Under the pieces are notes generated by a model, which was not told the DNA's origin, did not search any database, and saw only the letters and a list, made by a program, of their open reading frames with translations. From Rutidosis leptorrhynchoides (lineage: Eukaryota; Streptophyta; Magnoliopsida; Asterales; Asteraceae), in the NCBI RefSeq assembly GCF_046630445.1, contig NC_092336.1, positions 503,455,001 through 503,519,000 of the forward strand: DNA of 64,000 nt. Reading direction: 5' to 3'. A program made the translations under genes and the position numbers. Shown here in pieces: positions 21,701 to 34,665 of this stretch. Numbering within the stretch: position 1 is the stretch's first letter; the number at the start of each line of letters is the position of its first letter.

Positions 21701-22649
21701 TGATGACAAATGGACAGGTCAACCAAGTTGGGCAACAACATATATGAAGCATATATACCTAGTGAAGATGATGTTTCCTTTGCATATAAACTGAATCTGG
21801 CAGGAAGCAGTGGCCTGCATACACACGTAGATTGCTTTCTTCGACCTCAGGTCTACCATTTTCCTATTTTTTTCCCGAAATTTCATTAACATTCATCCAT
21901 AACCATACAATGTAAATTCAAACCGTATAGCAACTTAAGAACGTACCTTGAATATTGTCTGTCTGCAGCTGCTCCCATAACAAGATTTCTCACATTGTGT
22001 TTACATATGAATTCAACAATACCTTTCTCAATTGATTCCATTTCAATATACTGCACCTCTGCACACACCTAATTATTCCAACAACAACAAAAAAAAAAAA
22101 AAAAAAATTATGATCCTGTAAAGCATGGTCAAATAACAAAACAGGACAGTCAACAATTATATGTATTCCTTAAAAGAGTATGAAAGTATATAATAGTTAA
22201 TACCCCTGACTTCTCACATATCTGATTATATTTCTTTAAAAGCTTTAGCATATGTTGCTTCTCTGCTTTATGGTGTGCCACAACTTGGTGTGTATTTATG
22301 ATACCGGCTGAAAATCATAACATATTAGCATGTACCAAACTTTTGTTAAATCTCGAGTACCGTCTAAAGATGAATAAAAAAAACAAATGCCAACGAAAAA
22401 GAGATTACTAAAGGGGATCTTCTCTGGAGGTTGGTGAACATGAAGATGTCTACCTCCTGAATTCTCTATCGCCCACTGCAGAGTTGGTTGACTCTCTTTC
22501 AATTTTGTTCCGACCGCCACATAAATCTTATTATTATTGACAACCGTAGGACATGTTTTCTCAACGATATCATCCTTAATTTCGATGATCTCCGAGGTAT
22601 CAACTACAGGATACCTAATGGTCTGTATCGCAATTTGTGCACTTTCCAT
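18800..22649 (-). CDS. U-box/kinase array copy 3: pseudokinase U-box protein
   Basis: Predicted 851-aa protein of the same family. Nine exons whose lengths keep phase: 22409-22649, 22204-22307, 21947-22068, 21759-21863, 21232-21664, 20763-20903, 20124-20654, 19335-20030, 18800-18982. The USP-like domain spans about residues 25-190 (KIYVAVG, LHVHQPP, LVMGAAADRQYSR). A Ser-rich linker covers 192-335, the coiled coil 336-500, the kinase about 520-775, and the U-box 780-851 ([20 protein letters not shown]). The Gly-rich loop is IGESGYGTTF and the VAIK lysine is present. The catalytic loop reads HGNLKPTN and the metal-binding DFG reads DFR, with a shortened activation segment, so this is very probably a pseudokinase. 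Compared with other copies a few residues are missing just before LHVHQPP, at the end of a USP beta strand. The U-box looks complete, so an E3 or scaffold role is plausible. Confidence 0.88.
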
Positions 22650-23364
22650 CGATACAGAACTGATGACAGCTATCTAAAACTTAATGTTATTATCGTATGC
22701 TAAAGTTCTTAATTACATATGATCATTTATATATAAACAACACAAAAGTTTACATGTAAGAATCAAGAGATTACCAACCTACAGGAAAACTGAAGTCAAT
22801 GTTAATCAAGTTATCTAATACACAATGATTGTTAATTATCCCTTGTTATGGAGCTAGATACATTAATTGACAATGATACACGTATAAATACATGAATAAG
22901 AAGACAGATATGAATAGATGCAGATATTATATCAACAATGTTACCTTCACTCCATAGAACGATTGATTTGGAAAGCAGTGGATCCACCATTGAAAGTGAC
23001 CCGTAGTAAATTTTATCGTAATAACAAATAATATATATATAAACTGAAAGTGTACAATTTCATAAGAAAATGAATAGTATGTTAACAGATAAAAAGGTTA
23101 GCTAGTGAAAGTTGTATTTTTGTAGTTATTATTTTTTTATTGATAATAACATAAAGAATGTACTTGTTATCTATATAACTGGTATTCCAACAAAGAATAA
23201 ACGTTTTAGACCTGATCCAGTTATAGAAGGATTATGGACTAATGTGGTCAATTTTCGTTTTGATTGTTAATGATCATTCCCATGTCTCTTGGTCTGCTTC
23301 TTGGAATAAAAGTTTAACCACTTACGAGTAAAATTTCCTCGAAGTCTCCACCAACTGCTTTGTC

Positions 23365-23505
23365 TGTCACCCTCCATACTTAAAATCCAAGATCAGGCAT
23401 ATTTTTACTGACATCATCACAGCAATTCATGTTATTCTTTAGTTAACCTCATTTTGTTCCCTTTTATTGCTTTCATGCTCTTCTTTAGTTTTCTCTTGTG
23501 TAAAG

Positions 23506-23574
<69 letters not shown>

Positions 23575-23640
23575 CTCATTGCACAAGTTTTCAAATGCTT
23601 TGACCTGTAAGATTTATGGCTGTATTACATACTCATACTC
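23365..23640 (-). pseudogene. Array copy 4, fragment a (kinase end joined to coiled-coil exon)
   Basis: On the minus strand, 23640-23570 matches the end of intron 6 and the start of exon 7 of copy 5 (near 27410-27500). About 23510-23450 matches a more internal part of exon 7, and 23440-23365 matches the end of the kinase exon (around the NCCD motif). The middle of exon 7 and most of the kinase are missing. A 59-bp TC microsatellite has grown inside what was coding sequence. Confidence 0.75.
23511..23569. repeat. (TC)n microsatellite in a dead exon
   Basis: The tract sits exactly where copies 3 and 5 have a short ATCTCTCTCC stretch in exon 7. It is an expansion of a pre-existing coding CT run after loss of constraint. 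Confidence 0.9.
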
Positions 23641-24423
23641 ACATATCCACGTAGAATTATTCAAAGGTAGTAATTTTAGACCATTTACGTAGTATAATAC
23701 GGGTCAACTTGGCTTATGCTTCATCTCAAATGGTTTAAATTAAAAAAAGTTAAATGGACTGGGTCAAACTGTCAACCCGTACTATATTGGATATGCACAA
23801 CAATATTAGGTGTGACAAGGACATTATGTAGATGTGGGGGGCAAAGAAAAGTTGGCAATATCATGGTTGCAGAAGTCGATTGATTCGGCAGACGCGTCGT
23901 TTGGGGACTAACTTATCATGTTTCGACAAAAAAGCTTAAAAAGTCGGGTCTGAGTCGGTCAAAGTCAAACTTGGTCAAACTCTAATATTTTTAAAATTAG
24001 ATTTTGTTGCGCATATGAAATTATGAATTGTGCGCACCAAAGATGCTATGCATAATAAACCTATGCTGCACGTTATATCCACACTGCGGAGAATATGGCT
24101 AAGGTCAGATCCGTAGACAAGCAGACTCCTATAAAGATAAGATCCATCATTTTAGGGCTTCATGGATATCCAGAATGTGCTAAGTACTGTCGTACTGATC
24201 AAGAGTTGCAAATATATAAAAGTAAATGAGTACCATGTTGTGAATATATATAAAAGTTAATAAACACCATATAGAAGTAAAAGCTAATTGTACATACCAT
24301 AATGCAGCATAATATACGACCCATCTTTGTCACATAAACACACACAGTATAAAACTTATATAATTTTACATTTTTAATGTTACTAATGTAATGATATAGT
24401 TGAATGTGGAATGAAACAATTTA

Positions 24424-25330
24424 TGACTGCTGGAGCCATTCCTGAATTTCAGACCGAAGAGCGTAGTTTGGAACAAAGTCAGAGTTTGCTAACTTAAGGT
24501 TGGTCAAAGGTGAGGTGCTATGGCCACTGTGTAACCATCCTTTTATAGCCTCAAGTAAACCCATCAGCACAAACCACGGGATACTGCATTATTTCCTGCA
24601 TATTTGATCCCCACAAGCAAATCTTATTAAAAGTTATAAAATGTATGCCAATGATATAAATCAACCTATTCTTATATTATCTATAATTAATCTTATGTCG
24701 CAGAAGTGAGAATCAGACTCTTAGAGTCGGGCAGCTGCACGTTGAGTTGACCAATGCAGTGTCCTATTCTTAGTAGAGAATTCGTGAGCCCAATATGATT
24801 AAAAATATATATATTTTCATATAAATTGTACTTATTCAAAGAAAATATTCTATAATGGGGCTCGATTTAAACCAAAATGTAACTGAAGTGACGCATTTTC
24901 ATGTGAATTGGTTACCTTACAGAACAGTAGGATTAAAATGTAGAATAAGAGTGAAAACGAACTTGAAAGATGGGACAAACAAAGTAGTTTGGAACCTGTC
25001 GTTGACCTTCTGAACCCAACCTAGAAGAAGACGGTCCACGAGAAACACGAATCTGTTCAATCACCCTCCGTATATTGTGAAAAACATCACAGCAGTTCGC
25101 AGCCAGGTTCCTGCATAATTTCTTGCTAATATCAGACATGACTCTGCAGTAGTATTGAGTGGAATCGTTGACTTGAAATTCTATTTTGTCTTTCACTAAC
25201 AGATCTTGGCAGTAAGAACGTCTGCTCAGAATCGGAGGTTGTGTTTGGTGGTAGTGATGGAGATGATATTGAAACGCCAGGTCCATCCAAATGGACACGA
25301 TCGAGTTGTAAAACAGGTCAAAATGGACAC
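24424..25330 (-). pseudogene. Array copy 4, fragment b (linker, kinase tail, U-box)
   Basis: In transcriptional order this retains part of the linker exon (about 25300-25110, close to copy 3), the last part of the kinase exon (about 25095-24962, ending [11 protein letters not shown]) and a decayed U-box exon (about 24597-24424). Exons 6-7 and most of the kinase are absent, and the U-box has lost residues around the YEAEAI segment. Nearest relative by eye is copy 3. No product is expected. Confidence 0.8.
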
Positions 25331-25367
25331 GATTGGTTTGGCAATTTCATCAAGGTCTCCAACAACT

Positions 25368-25368
<1 letters not shown>

Positions 25369-25413
<45 letters not shown>
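25369..25413. repeat. (TC)n microsatellite
   Basis: Second TC run beside copy-4 fragment b, flanked by CAAGGTCTCCAACAACTGC, similar to the CGAAGTCTCCACCAACTGC phrase at 23340. The two pseudogene fragments therefore share this duplicated edge. Confidence 0.9.
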
Positions 25414-25417
<4 letters not shown>

Positions 25418-25776
25418 TTACTCAAGGTTTGTACATAATATACTGTTAAAATCAATATCATGATTAATAAAATTAAGTATATTCAGCCTGCAAATTTGAT
25501 TTGTTTTATGCTTTTGTTTTTTTTATCTGTTATAAACAACTGTGATACAAGCATGACAGTTATTTGACTGTTACAAGGTGAGGTGGCAGATAAGTAGCAA
25601 ATATATATGAAATAATGTTACTACTTGTACTCTAAAGAAAGCAATATATACACGTTCTCTTTGTCACGATAAACATAATGAAGAATCAATATAATGATCA
25701 CCGTTTCGTATACACACATTTGCATAATTATATTATATGTTATATGATAATTGAATTGAATGTAAAATAAACTAGT

Positions 25777-28700
25777 TCATGGCTGCTGAAGCCATTCTTG
25801 AATAGCAGATCTAAGTGCGTGATTTGGGACAAGATCGGTGCTGGCTAGCTTAAGATTCGTCATGGGTGAGGTGTCATGGCCACTGTCAAACCATCCTTGT
25901 AAAACCTCTGCTTCGTAAGTATATCCATCCGCAGCAACCACCGGATCTTGCATAGTCTCCTGCATAATATGATCATTGATCCGTGAGAGTTTAATCTTCT
26001 ACAAGACTAAACAATGACTATAATTGAAGTCTAATGACCATTTTCATATAAATAGTATGTTCTGTCACTTAGACTAAAAAGTAGCCCCAAGATGAGGACT
26101 AAACAAAAGAAGAAAAAACTAACTTGAGAGATTGGACAAATAAAGTAAGATGGAATTTGTTGCTGTCCTTTAAATATGGATCTTGATGACGAGAGACCGC
26201 AAGAGATCCGCATCGGTTCGAGCACCCTCCAAACCTCAAATGCAATATCAGGCCTATTTTTACTGACACCATCACAGCAATTCATTGCTAATGTAGCCAA
26301 CTGTTGTGCTTGTACAAACGGCCAATTGCCAGCTGTCGAATCCAACATAATATCCAACTTCTTTTCATTAAGTGCATATTGCACTTCCTCTTTTAGTAAC
26401 CCCGAAGAATCTTGGCCCGTCAATAGCCTCAATAATATGATACCAAAAGCGTACGTATCTGACCTCATGTCGCTTTCAAAAGACATGCTATCGCTTGAAA
26501 CCTCGTTTTGCGAGATCGCATGATAGTTTCCAAAGTCACTTAACTTGGTAACCATGTTTTTGTCGAATAGGATTTTATTGGGCTTTAGATCACCGTGAAC
26601 AACGCCACAAGAATGAAGAAAAATAAGCACCGAACATAACTCAGCAGCAATGCAAATTCTATCTTGCCATGATAATGAAAGATTCTTGTCTGTGCAGTTA
26701 AGTCGATTTTCAAGGTTTCCTCCCGAAAGATACTCGTAGATGATTATCCTTGCATCTGGGCAGGCTCCTATTACTGCTACAAGATTCGGGTGCCTTAGTT
26801 TGCACAAAACATTCACCTGAAATGTAACAAATAAGATCAGATCCATAAAAACTACCATTCTGAACCAGATATCAATCGAATACAACTGAATTTGGGCCAA
26901 AAAAGGCGGTAACCATCTTACCTCCTGCTGAAATTCTGAAGGTCCTTGAAGGCTATGTGCATATAACATTTTTACAGCTACTTCAGTATGCTGAAGAAAG
27001 CCTCTGAACGTACTTCCATAATCTCCTTCTCCAATCTTAAGAAACGGGTCAAAGTTACGGGTAGCGTCTCTGACTTCTGAAAAGTCAAACTCGGTGTAGA
27101 ACTGAGTGACACTTGAGTTCGAGACTTCTTTTTCGTGTTTTTCCTTCAGTTCATCTACAAGTTTAAGTGCTCCATCGCACTTTTCCTGCAACTCGTCACG
27201 CTCCTTTTTGTAATTCTGCAGCATCTGAATTGCAGTTAACATTTTTTGCTCCAGCTCCTGCACTGTATGGTCAAACTCTGCAATTTGACTTTCGAGGGAT
27301 AATTTCTGTTCAAGTTCCATACGTAGTTTTTTTGAAACCTCATTTAATTCCTTTTTATTTCTTTCATGTTCTTCTTTAGTTTTTTCTAGTGTTTCGGCAA
27401 TATCTCTCCTTTGTCTCAATTCCTCATTGTACATGTTTTCAGATGCTTTGACCTGTAAGATTAATGGCTGTATTACAAGCTACACACACATATCCACATA
27501 ATATCATTTAAAGGTAGTATTTTTAAACCATTTACGTATGATACGGGTCAAATTGGCTTTATGTTTCATCTCATATGGTTCAAATTAAAATAGTTAAGTT
27601 TACCCTTCGTTTAGACTCGATGGCATCTTTTTCTGCTCTACTGCGCCTGGTAGACTCTTCAAATGCATCCCGTTTTGAACTTTCTGCCTCAGCCATGGCT
27701 TGTTCAATTTGATCAAAAAGCTCATCATGCATACCTATTTCCTGTTATATTTTTATTTAGAATGTTAATGTTAATGTTATTGTTAATGTTAGTGTTAATG
27801 TATAATGAACTTCCGATAAATATGAAGACCAGAATCTTCCTTACACTTTTCTCCATTAAAGACAAAAAAGAAATAAATAAAAAATGAATATATCCAGTTT
27901 TACATACCGGAGTGCTGGGAGCTGATGGATTTAGAACATGCTGTTTGAAAGGCATCGCACCGAAGCCAGATTCGATTTCGCTACCTTCATTTATTGTATA
28001 TGTGAGTGATCCTAAATCATCAACAAATTCAGTTGAACATGTAGACACTTGTGAACTTGTTGAAGGACTTGTCTTTGAAAACCTACTCCATTCATTAGAG
28101 ATTCTACCTGAAGTCAACCCACTTACAGGAGTTGACTCGACGCTAGAATCTAGTAACGAGGTGGATATTCTGCTCCCGTGATTCTCGAACATGACTACTC
28201 TGTGGTTGTCTTGAATTGGACTAGTCGGCCGTAATCTGGTTTTCAGTCCTTCACTAGCAGATCTTGGCATCAAGGAATTATGTCCAATACCAGAATTTGT
28301 ATTCGGTAACAAAGATGAAGATGGACTTGAATCACCGAGTCCATCCAACTTACGTGGCCTGCACAATGTAATATTGTTACTTTATGGCTTTCCACATAGA
28401 TTTTTTTTAACAGCCGTTAGGAGTCACTAACGGGGTCGAACGTGATGTCAACACCAACCTACCCGATCATTTCCTTGGTACGAATCATTACAATCCTACC
28501 ACCCATCAAGAGGAAACCCACACGACGAATCCATCCGGGCATCGCGTGTGGTAAACCCCCTCGGGTGAGGCCATAACGCAAGACGTCCACAACCTCCGTG
28601 GCCCGTGAAATGAGCGGGTAACAAGGGAAATTTGCAGTGAATGGAAGTCGAACCCTTGACTCCCATATGGGAAGACAAGTCACTTCCACTATGCCAACTC

Positions 28701-29762
28701 CTTGTTGTTGGCTTTCCACTTAGATTCATCTAATTTTTTGCTCATCTTTAACCGTATTTTTCGCCTATTTGATTTTAATGAATGAGACATTATACTAGAT
28801 TCGACAAGCAGATGTGGCCTTTTAACTATGTTGTCCCAAAGCTTTATTATTAAAAATTTTTTAAAAAAAATGAGGAAACATAGTTGTGAGAAACAAAAGT
28901 ACAGAGCCAGATATACCTAATGAAAATGAAATTTCGTTTGCATATAAACTGAATTTCACAAGAAGCAGCTGCATGAAAACATACATAGATGGCTTTTTTG
29001 GACTTCAAGTTAACCATTTTCCTGTTTTTCAAGGTAACGTAAGCAAGAATATGTGATATTTATAGAATGCAAGAAGCGAAGCTACTTTAAAACTTACTTT
29101 GAAAATTGCTTGCTTGCAGCTGCTCCCATTACAAGGCTTCTAACATTATTCTTAACTATATATTCAACAATACCATTTTCAATACAATCCGCTTCAATAT
29201 GATGCACCTCTGTAACCACCTAATCAGTTCAAAGATCCACAGTTACACAACGCAGTGTTAAAACTAGAATTTTGCGTCGTTGTCAAAAAAGAATAAAAAA
29301 TCATTATAATGAAAGTATATAATACCCCTGCTTTTTGGCAAATCTGATTATATTTCTCAAGAAGTTGTAGCATAGCTTGCCTTTCGGTTTTATGATATGC
29401 TGAAACTTGTTGTGCATACATAATGCCCGCTGTAAATTAAGAGTAGACATTAACAAAAGTACAAAACCATATACTATAAATTATGTGACTAAATGAAATC
29501 ACATCAATGACTAAAACAACGAAGCACCGAGTAAAGAGATATTACCAAAGGGGACCTTGTTTGAAGGTTGGTGCACATGAAGTATGCATATTATCGTACT
29601 ACCTCCCCGATTCTCTATCACCCACTGCAGAGTTAACCGACTATCTTTAAAATCTTTCCCAACCGCCACGTAAATCTTATCTTCAACGACTATTGGGCGC
29701 GTTTCCTCAGCAATATTATCACTAAGATCCTTGATATATGAGGTGTCAACAAGAGGATACAT
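25777..29762 (-). CDS. U-box/kinase array copy 5
   Basis: Predicted 847-aa protein. Exons: 29546-29762, 29326-29429, 29098-29219, 28917-29021, 27908-28358, 27604-27741, 26922-27452, 26124-26816, 25777-25959; all phases agree. The start MYPLVDTS lacks the 12-17 residues found ahead of the equivalent YPxVDTS in other copies. The USP-like domain is about residues 1-182, the Ser-rich linker 183-333, the coiled coil 334-500, the kinase 520-770, and the U-box 776-847 ([20 protein letters not shown]). The catalytic loop is HGDLKPNK (Asp kept, metal-binding Asn shifted to NK) and DFG is intact. Most of the activation segment and the following DPEF-type motif are gone, the chain passing from SSDSMSFES directly to DMRSDTYAFG. 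Normal substrate docking is therefore unlikely. Exon 6 starts one codon later than in copies 2 and 3. Confidence 0.86.
27755..27802. repeat. (TTAATG)n-like short repeat
   Basis: Six-base units TTAATG/TTAGTG repeated about seven times in intron 5 of copy 5. Confidence 0.8.
28403..28709 (-). mobile_element. tRNA-derived SINE in intron 4 of copy 5
   Basis: On the minus strand an A-box-like TGGCATAGTGGAAG and a B-box-like GGGTTCGACTTCC lie near the right end, and the element ends in an A-run at 28403-28410. A 17-bp duplication GGCTTTCCAC[A/T]TAGATT flanks it (28386-28402 and 28710-28726, one mismatch), the size expected for LINE-mobilised SINEs. One mismatch implies modest age. Confidence 0.9.
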
Positions 29763-31948
29763 GGATACAAAACTGACTACAATCTTATGTAACTTAATAT
29801 TTTCTTATGGCTAAAAGGCCCTGTATCACATAAATCTACTTAACTAACATACAAACCTGCATGTACCAATACATTACAGCAATTATTAACAGAATTGACT
29901 AACAAACTCTGAACAGATAGTGAAATTAAAATCTGACAAATTAAGTTACCTAAAAGTTAAAAAAGGTTTAGCCTTTGAAAGATAGTTAACTTGTTTTGGG
30001 CTAGATACATGCATTAACTATGAATCTATTATATTATATACATTTATAAATGTAAAGTTGCAATATACAATAAGATATCACTATATTATATTGATAAAAC
30101 ATTTTGGTTGACTTTTGATGTAATTACAAGTGCAAATTCATGATGGTGGACTCGATCAACTACTTCATCATCTCCGAAGCACAGATTTTATGAGTATTAC
30201 CTTTAGGTCAATTAAAAACAATGGTGATATGTATTGGTCAGCTACAATCTTAGATGGGTTGTTACAGTAATAAGCATTTTGGGTTTTCAAAAAACTAAAT
30301 TTCTACATTATAGTTGTATATATTTTGCATGCCATCTTTATTGAATTAAATATATAAAAATTATATCTTTATACCATTTTTACAAAAATTGTATGTAATT
30401 TTGTATGATTTACTCCGTATGAATTATGAAATATAGTTATCTTTTTTTAAACGGCTCTAGTTATTGAGTCAACAACAAACGTTGATTTATTGGCGACTTG
30501 ACTGACTCTTAGAGTCTTAGATCCTAAATTAAATTTTCGACAAGATTTAAAATCCATGGAAATTTGATTTTACCATTTTCATGGCGTCTCAGATTTATTT
30601 TTAATTTTTTAAAAACTTTTTCCTACTTATTGGCCGGAGGTCAACTCAGAAGCAATCGTTATCCGTCGAATATATGACTCTCTACTTTTGATAGTGTTTT
30701 CACTCTGGGTGGAGAAATGATCTGTCTTTATGAAGATTTTGGATCCAAAACATCAACAAAATCGAGTTATGAGCATTTTTTTTCAAAAAATTCGTTACTA
30801 AAATAGACCAATTTCTCATATTTGGTTATGTGTTTGTGAAATCCATCAATGGGTTTATGTTTAGAATGTTCTACCGCAGCTAACTACAAATTTTGATGAG
30901 TTTTGATCAAGTTTTGAGGTGTTTTCGATTTGCACCACCATACACCGCCATAGATTCTGCCGGATTTTGATGCTAGTGATGAAGATGACCGGTTTAGCAA
31001 GTAACCAGTCACCTTTTGTATACATTAGACCATTAGCACACTTTTCTAAAGTACATAACTTACAATAATATTATTCTGAGTATATAGCCTACATCGAGAC
31101 AAAAAAAAAAGTATATGATCGTAGTTTTAAGACGTTGATTAACCAATTAAATATACATTAAAAGAAATATCTTCGAAATAATGTAAGAAAACTACACGGG
31201 AATCAACCTATTTTTGTATTACCAATAGATCTCGATAAAGAACCCCATTACGACGTAACCGGGCTATAATTATTATTATTATTAATTATTAATTAATATT
31301 AATAATTATTATTTTGTTATTAATTGAGAAAACATGATATGTAAATGGTTGACATCTACAGGCAATGAATCATCTTGATGTCTTTTGAGAAAACATGAAA
31401 GACGACGAATGATTTAGGCCAATTATGATTGGGAATTAATATTTTAACCTCTATTTTTTTATCCATCCACCATAATTTTCATGTTTCTTTTCAAAAATAC
31501 CCTCCAGTAAATTTATGATTTGTAAAACGTATTATTATTAGTGTCAGAAAGACTTGTGTTTTGTATCGAGTTTCACAGTTTAACTGATAAATGTGTATAT
31601 AGTCTAGTGGTTAGTCCATAATATCCTTAGAAGAGGTTGGTTTCAGATTCAAACATCAATAGTAAGATAGGTAGGGAAACAATCACTAAAAACCATGTAC
31701 ATCTGTCCTTAAAGTTGAAAATCGTTATGCGTTGAGTTCCCATCCATTTAACAGTTGATCTAAATATCACTCACCCCAAACTACAACACAAATGTATTTA
31801 CAGCCAAGCCACTTGAAAGTTGTAACACAACAAAATTTACACATATTTGCTAAAAAAAACAGGGAAAGTGTTTCTACTACAGTTTCAACTACAAAATGAA
31901 GAACTAAAACACGACGACAATATATGTTACTGTACACAAAAAAAATGA

Positions 31949-32022
<74 letters not shown>

Positions 32023-32074
32023 TATCACATTTTACTTGACCTCTTCATCCATAAACATGGATGTAAAAATATGA
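29763..32074. other. Spacer between copies 5 and 6
   Basis: AT-rich sequence without a convincing gene. Short phrases around 30470-30720 (ACTGACTCTTAGAGTCTTAG, TTGGCCGGAGGTCAACTC) look like transposon remnants but have no ends I can define. A TA-CA microsatellite lies at the right. Confidence 0.6.
31949..32020. repeat. (TA)n-(CA)n microsatellite
   Basis: TA run to about 31971, then a CA run to 32020, just downstream of the copy 6 stop codon. Confidence 0.95.
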
Positions 32075-33357
32075 TTAATAAATTTGAATTAAATGGTTCC
32101 AAGGCTGCTGGAGCCATTCCTGGATTGCAGACCGAAGTGCCAGGTTTGGGACAAGATTGGTGTTGGGTAGCTCAAGGTTGGTCATGGGTGAAGTTTTATG
32201 GCCACTATCTAGCCATCCTCTTATTGCCTCTGCTTCGTAAGTAAATCCATCAGCCGCAACCACCGGATCTTGCATGACTTCCTACAAATTTGATCCCCAC
32301 GAGTAATCTTTTTAATGGCTATAGTAAATCACTAAATCAAATGAGCTCCTTTTTTTAACAAGAAAGTTACAGTAGTTCAAATGTGGATTTTGTAACATAC
32401 TGTATTTAATATAATAACTGTTTATATTATATTTATATAAATTTATATAAATATGAGAATGTGAATTATTAATAAGGACTGAAACCTAACCAGAAAGATT
32501 GGACAAATAAAGTAGTGTGGAATCTGGCGCCGTCCTGAAATTCCACAAAAAACCTGCATTGGTTCAAGCACCCTCCATACCTCAGACGCAAGATCGGGAC
32601 GATTTTTACGAACACGGTCACAACAATTCAATGCCAAACGAGCCAACTGTTGCGCCACCACATACGGCCAGTCTCCAGCTGTAGGATCCAATATCTTGTT
32701 CAATTTTTCCGTTTTCAGTGCATCCTGCACTTCCTTGGCCAACTTCAAAACGGGCTTACCCGTCAATAACTGTAACAATATAATACCAAAAGAGTATGTA
32801 TCTGACTTAACAGTAAGCTCTCCAGTATCAACAAATTCCGGGTCCCAATACAAAAATGTCCCCTTTGGGTTGGTTCTGCAACACATTGATGTGTTATTAC
32901 TAGAAAGCTCGGTTTGAGAGAGCACGCGACAGATTCCGAAGTCGCTTAACTTGGTAACGAGGTTTTTGTCTAGAAGAAGATTAGCGGGTTTAAGATCACC
33001 ATGAACGATGCCACAAGAATGAAGGAAAATGAGAACCGAACATAATTCGGTGGCAATGCGGATTCTGTTTTGCCAAGATAACGGGGGAGTATTGTTCTTG
33101 CATTCGAGTCGGCCTTCGAGGCTTCCTCCAGATAGATACTCGTAGATTATTATCCAAGCGTCTGGGCAGGCACCTATTAGGGTTACGAGATTTGGGTGCC
33201 TCAGTTTGCTCAAGACGTTGACCTGAAAGTCAAAGAATAAAGCCACATAAACAGCCGAAAACCAATCATAGATTCATTTCATCCGATAAGCCCCAAAAAA
33301 TGTGAACGAGGAAGCTGGATTAAGCTTCTTTGCACTGCCTTCGCGTATGATAGAAGT

Positions 33358-34030
33358 ATACCTGGAAAACGGGTCAGGTTGGGTCGGTTTGGGTAATGGG
33401 TCAAAATGGTTCATGGGTGAAACTGGTCAAATTTTAAACGGGTCCAAATGGGTCAGGTCGAAACAGGTCACAGGTCAAATGGCTAAATGACTATGACGAG
33501 GTAGAGATGGCTAAATGAGATAGTTGGGTAACAAATCAAAATACGCAAGTGTCAAAATGAGTATACTTTGGTGTAAATCAAAACAGGTCTGCTCTTTTTG
33601 AATTTACCCGAAGCAGTTCTGTGCAAATGTTTAATATTTCTATGAATAATTAGCTTATTAAACATAACTATAAATAAAATAATATGATTTCAATAATAGA
33701 CTAATTGTCTATATAAACCGATTTGGGTGGTTTTATACTCTGAAAACACAAATTAAGCGAATATTTAAGAGTTCTTGTAAATTGAAATCACCCAAAATGT
33801 ATTTACATACTTACAACCTCTACAATAGCTTTATTAGTAAATACATTTCAATTTTCGAAGTAACTTTTATGTAATCACATTTGATACAATAATTCTTTAT
33901 ATAACCCAAGAAAAGATTAAAAGTATAGTCAATGGGTCAAGCCAAACTCACCCGGCTTGGCCCATATAACTTATTGCCCATTTGCATCTGTTACACAGTC
34001 TGCCCAAACAGCCATTTTTGCCCAATTGTA
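33358..34030. mobile_element. Unclassified repeat in intron 7 of copy 6
   Basis: The left part is rich in GGGTCA/GGGTCAAA phrases (GGGTCAGGTTGGGTCGG near 33375) and the right part in TGACCC/TGGCCCA phrases. The layout suggests an inverted-repeat element related to 37240-37560. No exact ends or target duplication found. Confidence 0.4.
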
Positions 34031-34665
34031 TCCGTAATACTTACACATAAACACTAATACATGATTGGCGAGAAAAAAATTATTTGAAATCTTATTAGAC
34101 TAATACAGAGCAAAAGAAAAGGAAACCGTCATACCTCCTGCTGAAATTCCGAAGGCCCTTGCAGGCTATGCGAGTTCAACATCTTTACGGCTACTTCAGT
34201 ATGACGAATAAAACCTCTGAATATACTTCCATAACCCCCTTCTCCAATCTTCAGAAACGGGTCAAAGTTACATGTGGCATCTTTGACTTCTGAAAACGAG
34301 AACTCGGAGTAAAAGTGAGAGACACTTGAGTTTAAGGAATCGTCTGTTTGATTCTCCCTAAGTTCCTCTACTAGTCTAAGCACATCGTTACATTCTATTT
34401 GCAACTCGTCACGTTCCTTTTTGCAAGTCTGCAAAAGCTCAACAGCTGAAAACATCTTTTGTTCGAGCTCTCGCACCGTACGGTCACACACTGTAATTTG
34501 AGTTTCGAGAAATAACTTCTGTTCGAGTGCTATACGAAATTCTTCTGCAACTTCATATAGCTCCTTTTTAACATATTCATGTTCTTCCTTGGTTTTTTCT
34601 AGTGTTCCATTAATCTCCAGCCTTCGCCTTAACTCTTCAGCATACAAATTTTCGGATGTTCTAAC

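Larger units (their letters stand above)
22650..25776. other. Spacer between copies 3 and 5
   Basis: It contains the 5' flank of copy 3 (22650-23300, no gene seen) and the copy-4 pseudogene fragments with TC microsatellites. The remaining AT-rich sequence contains nothing recognisable to me. Confidence 0.7.

Noticed and set aside
28403-28709. Functional tRNA gene on the minus strand
   Set aside because: Same reasoning; a 17-bp flanking duplication and A-tail mark it as a SINE.
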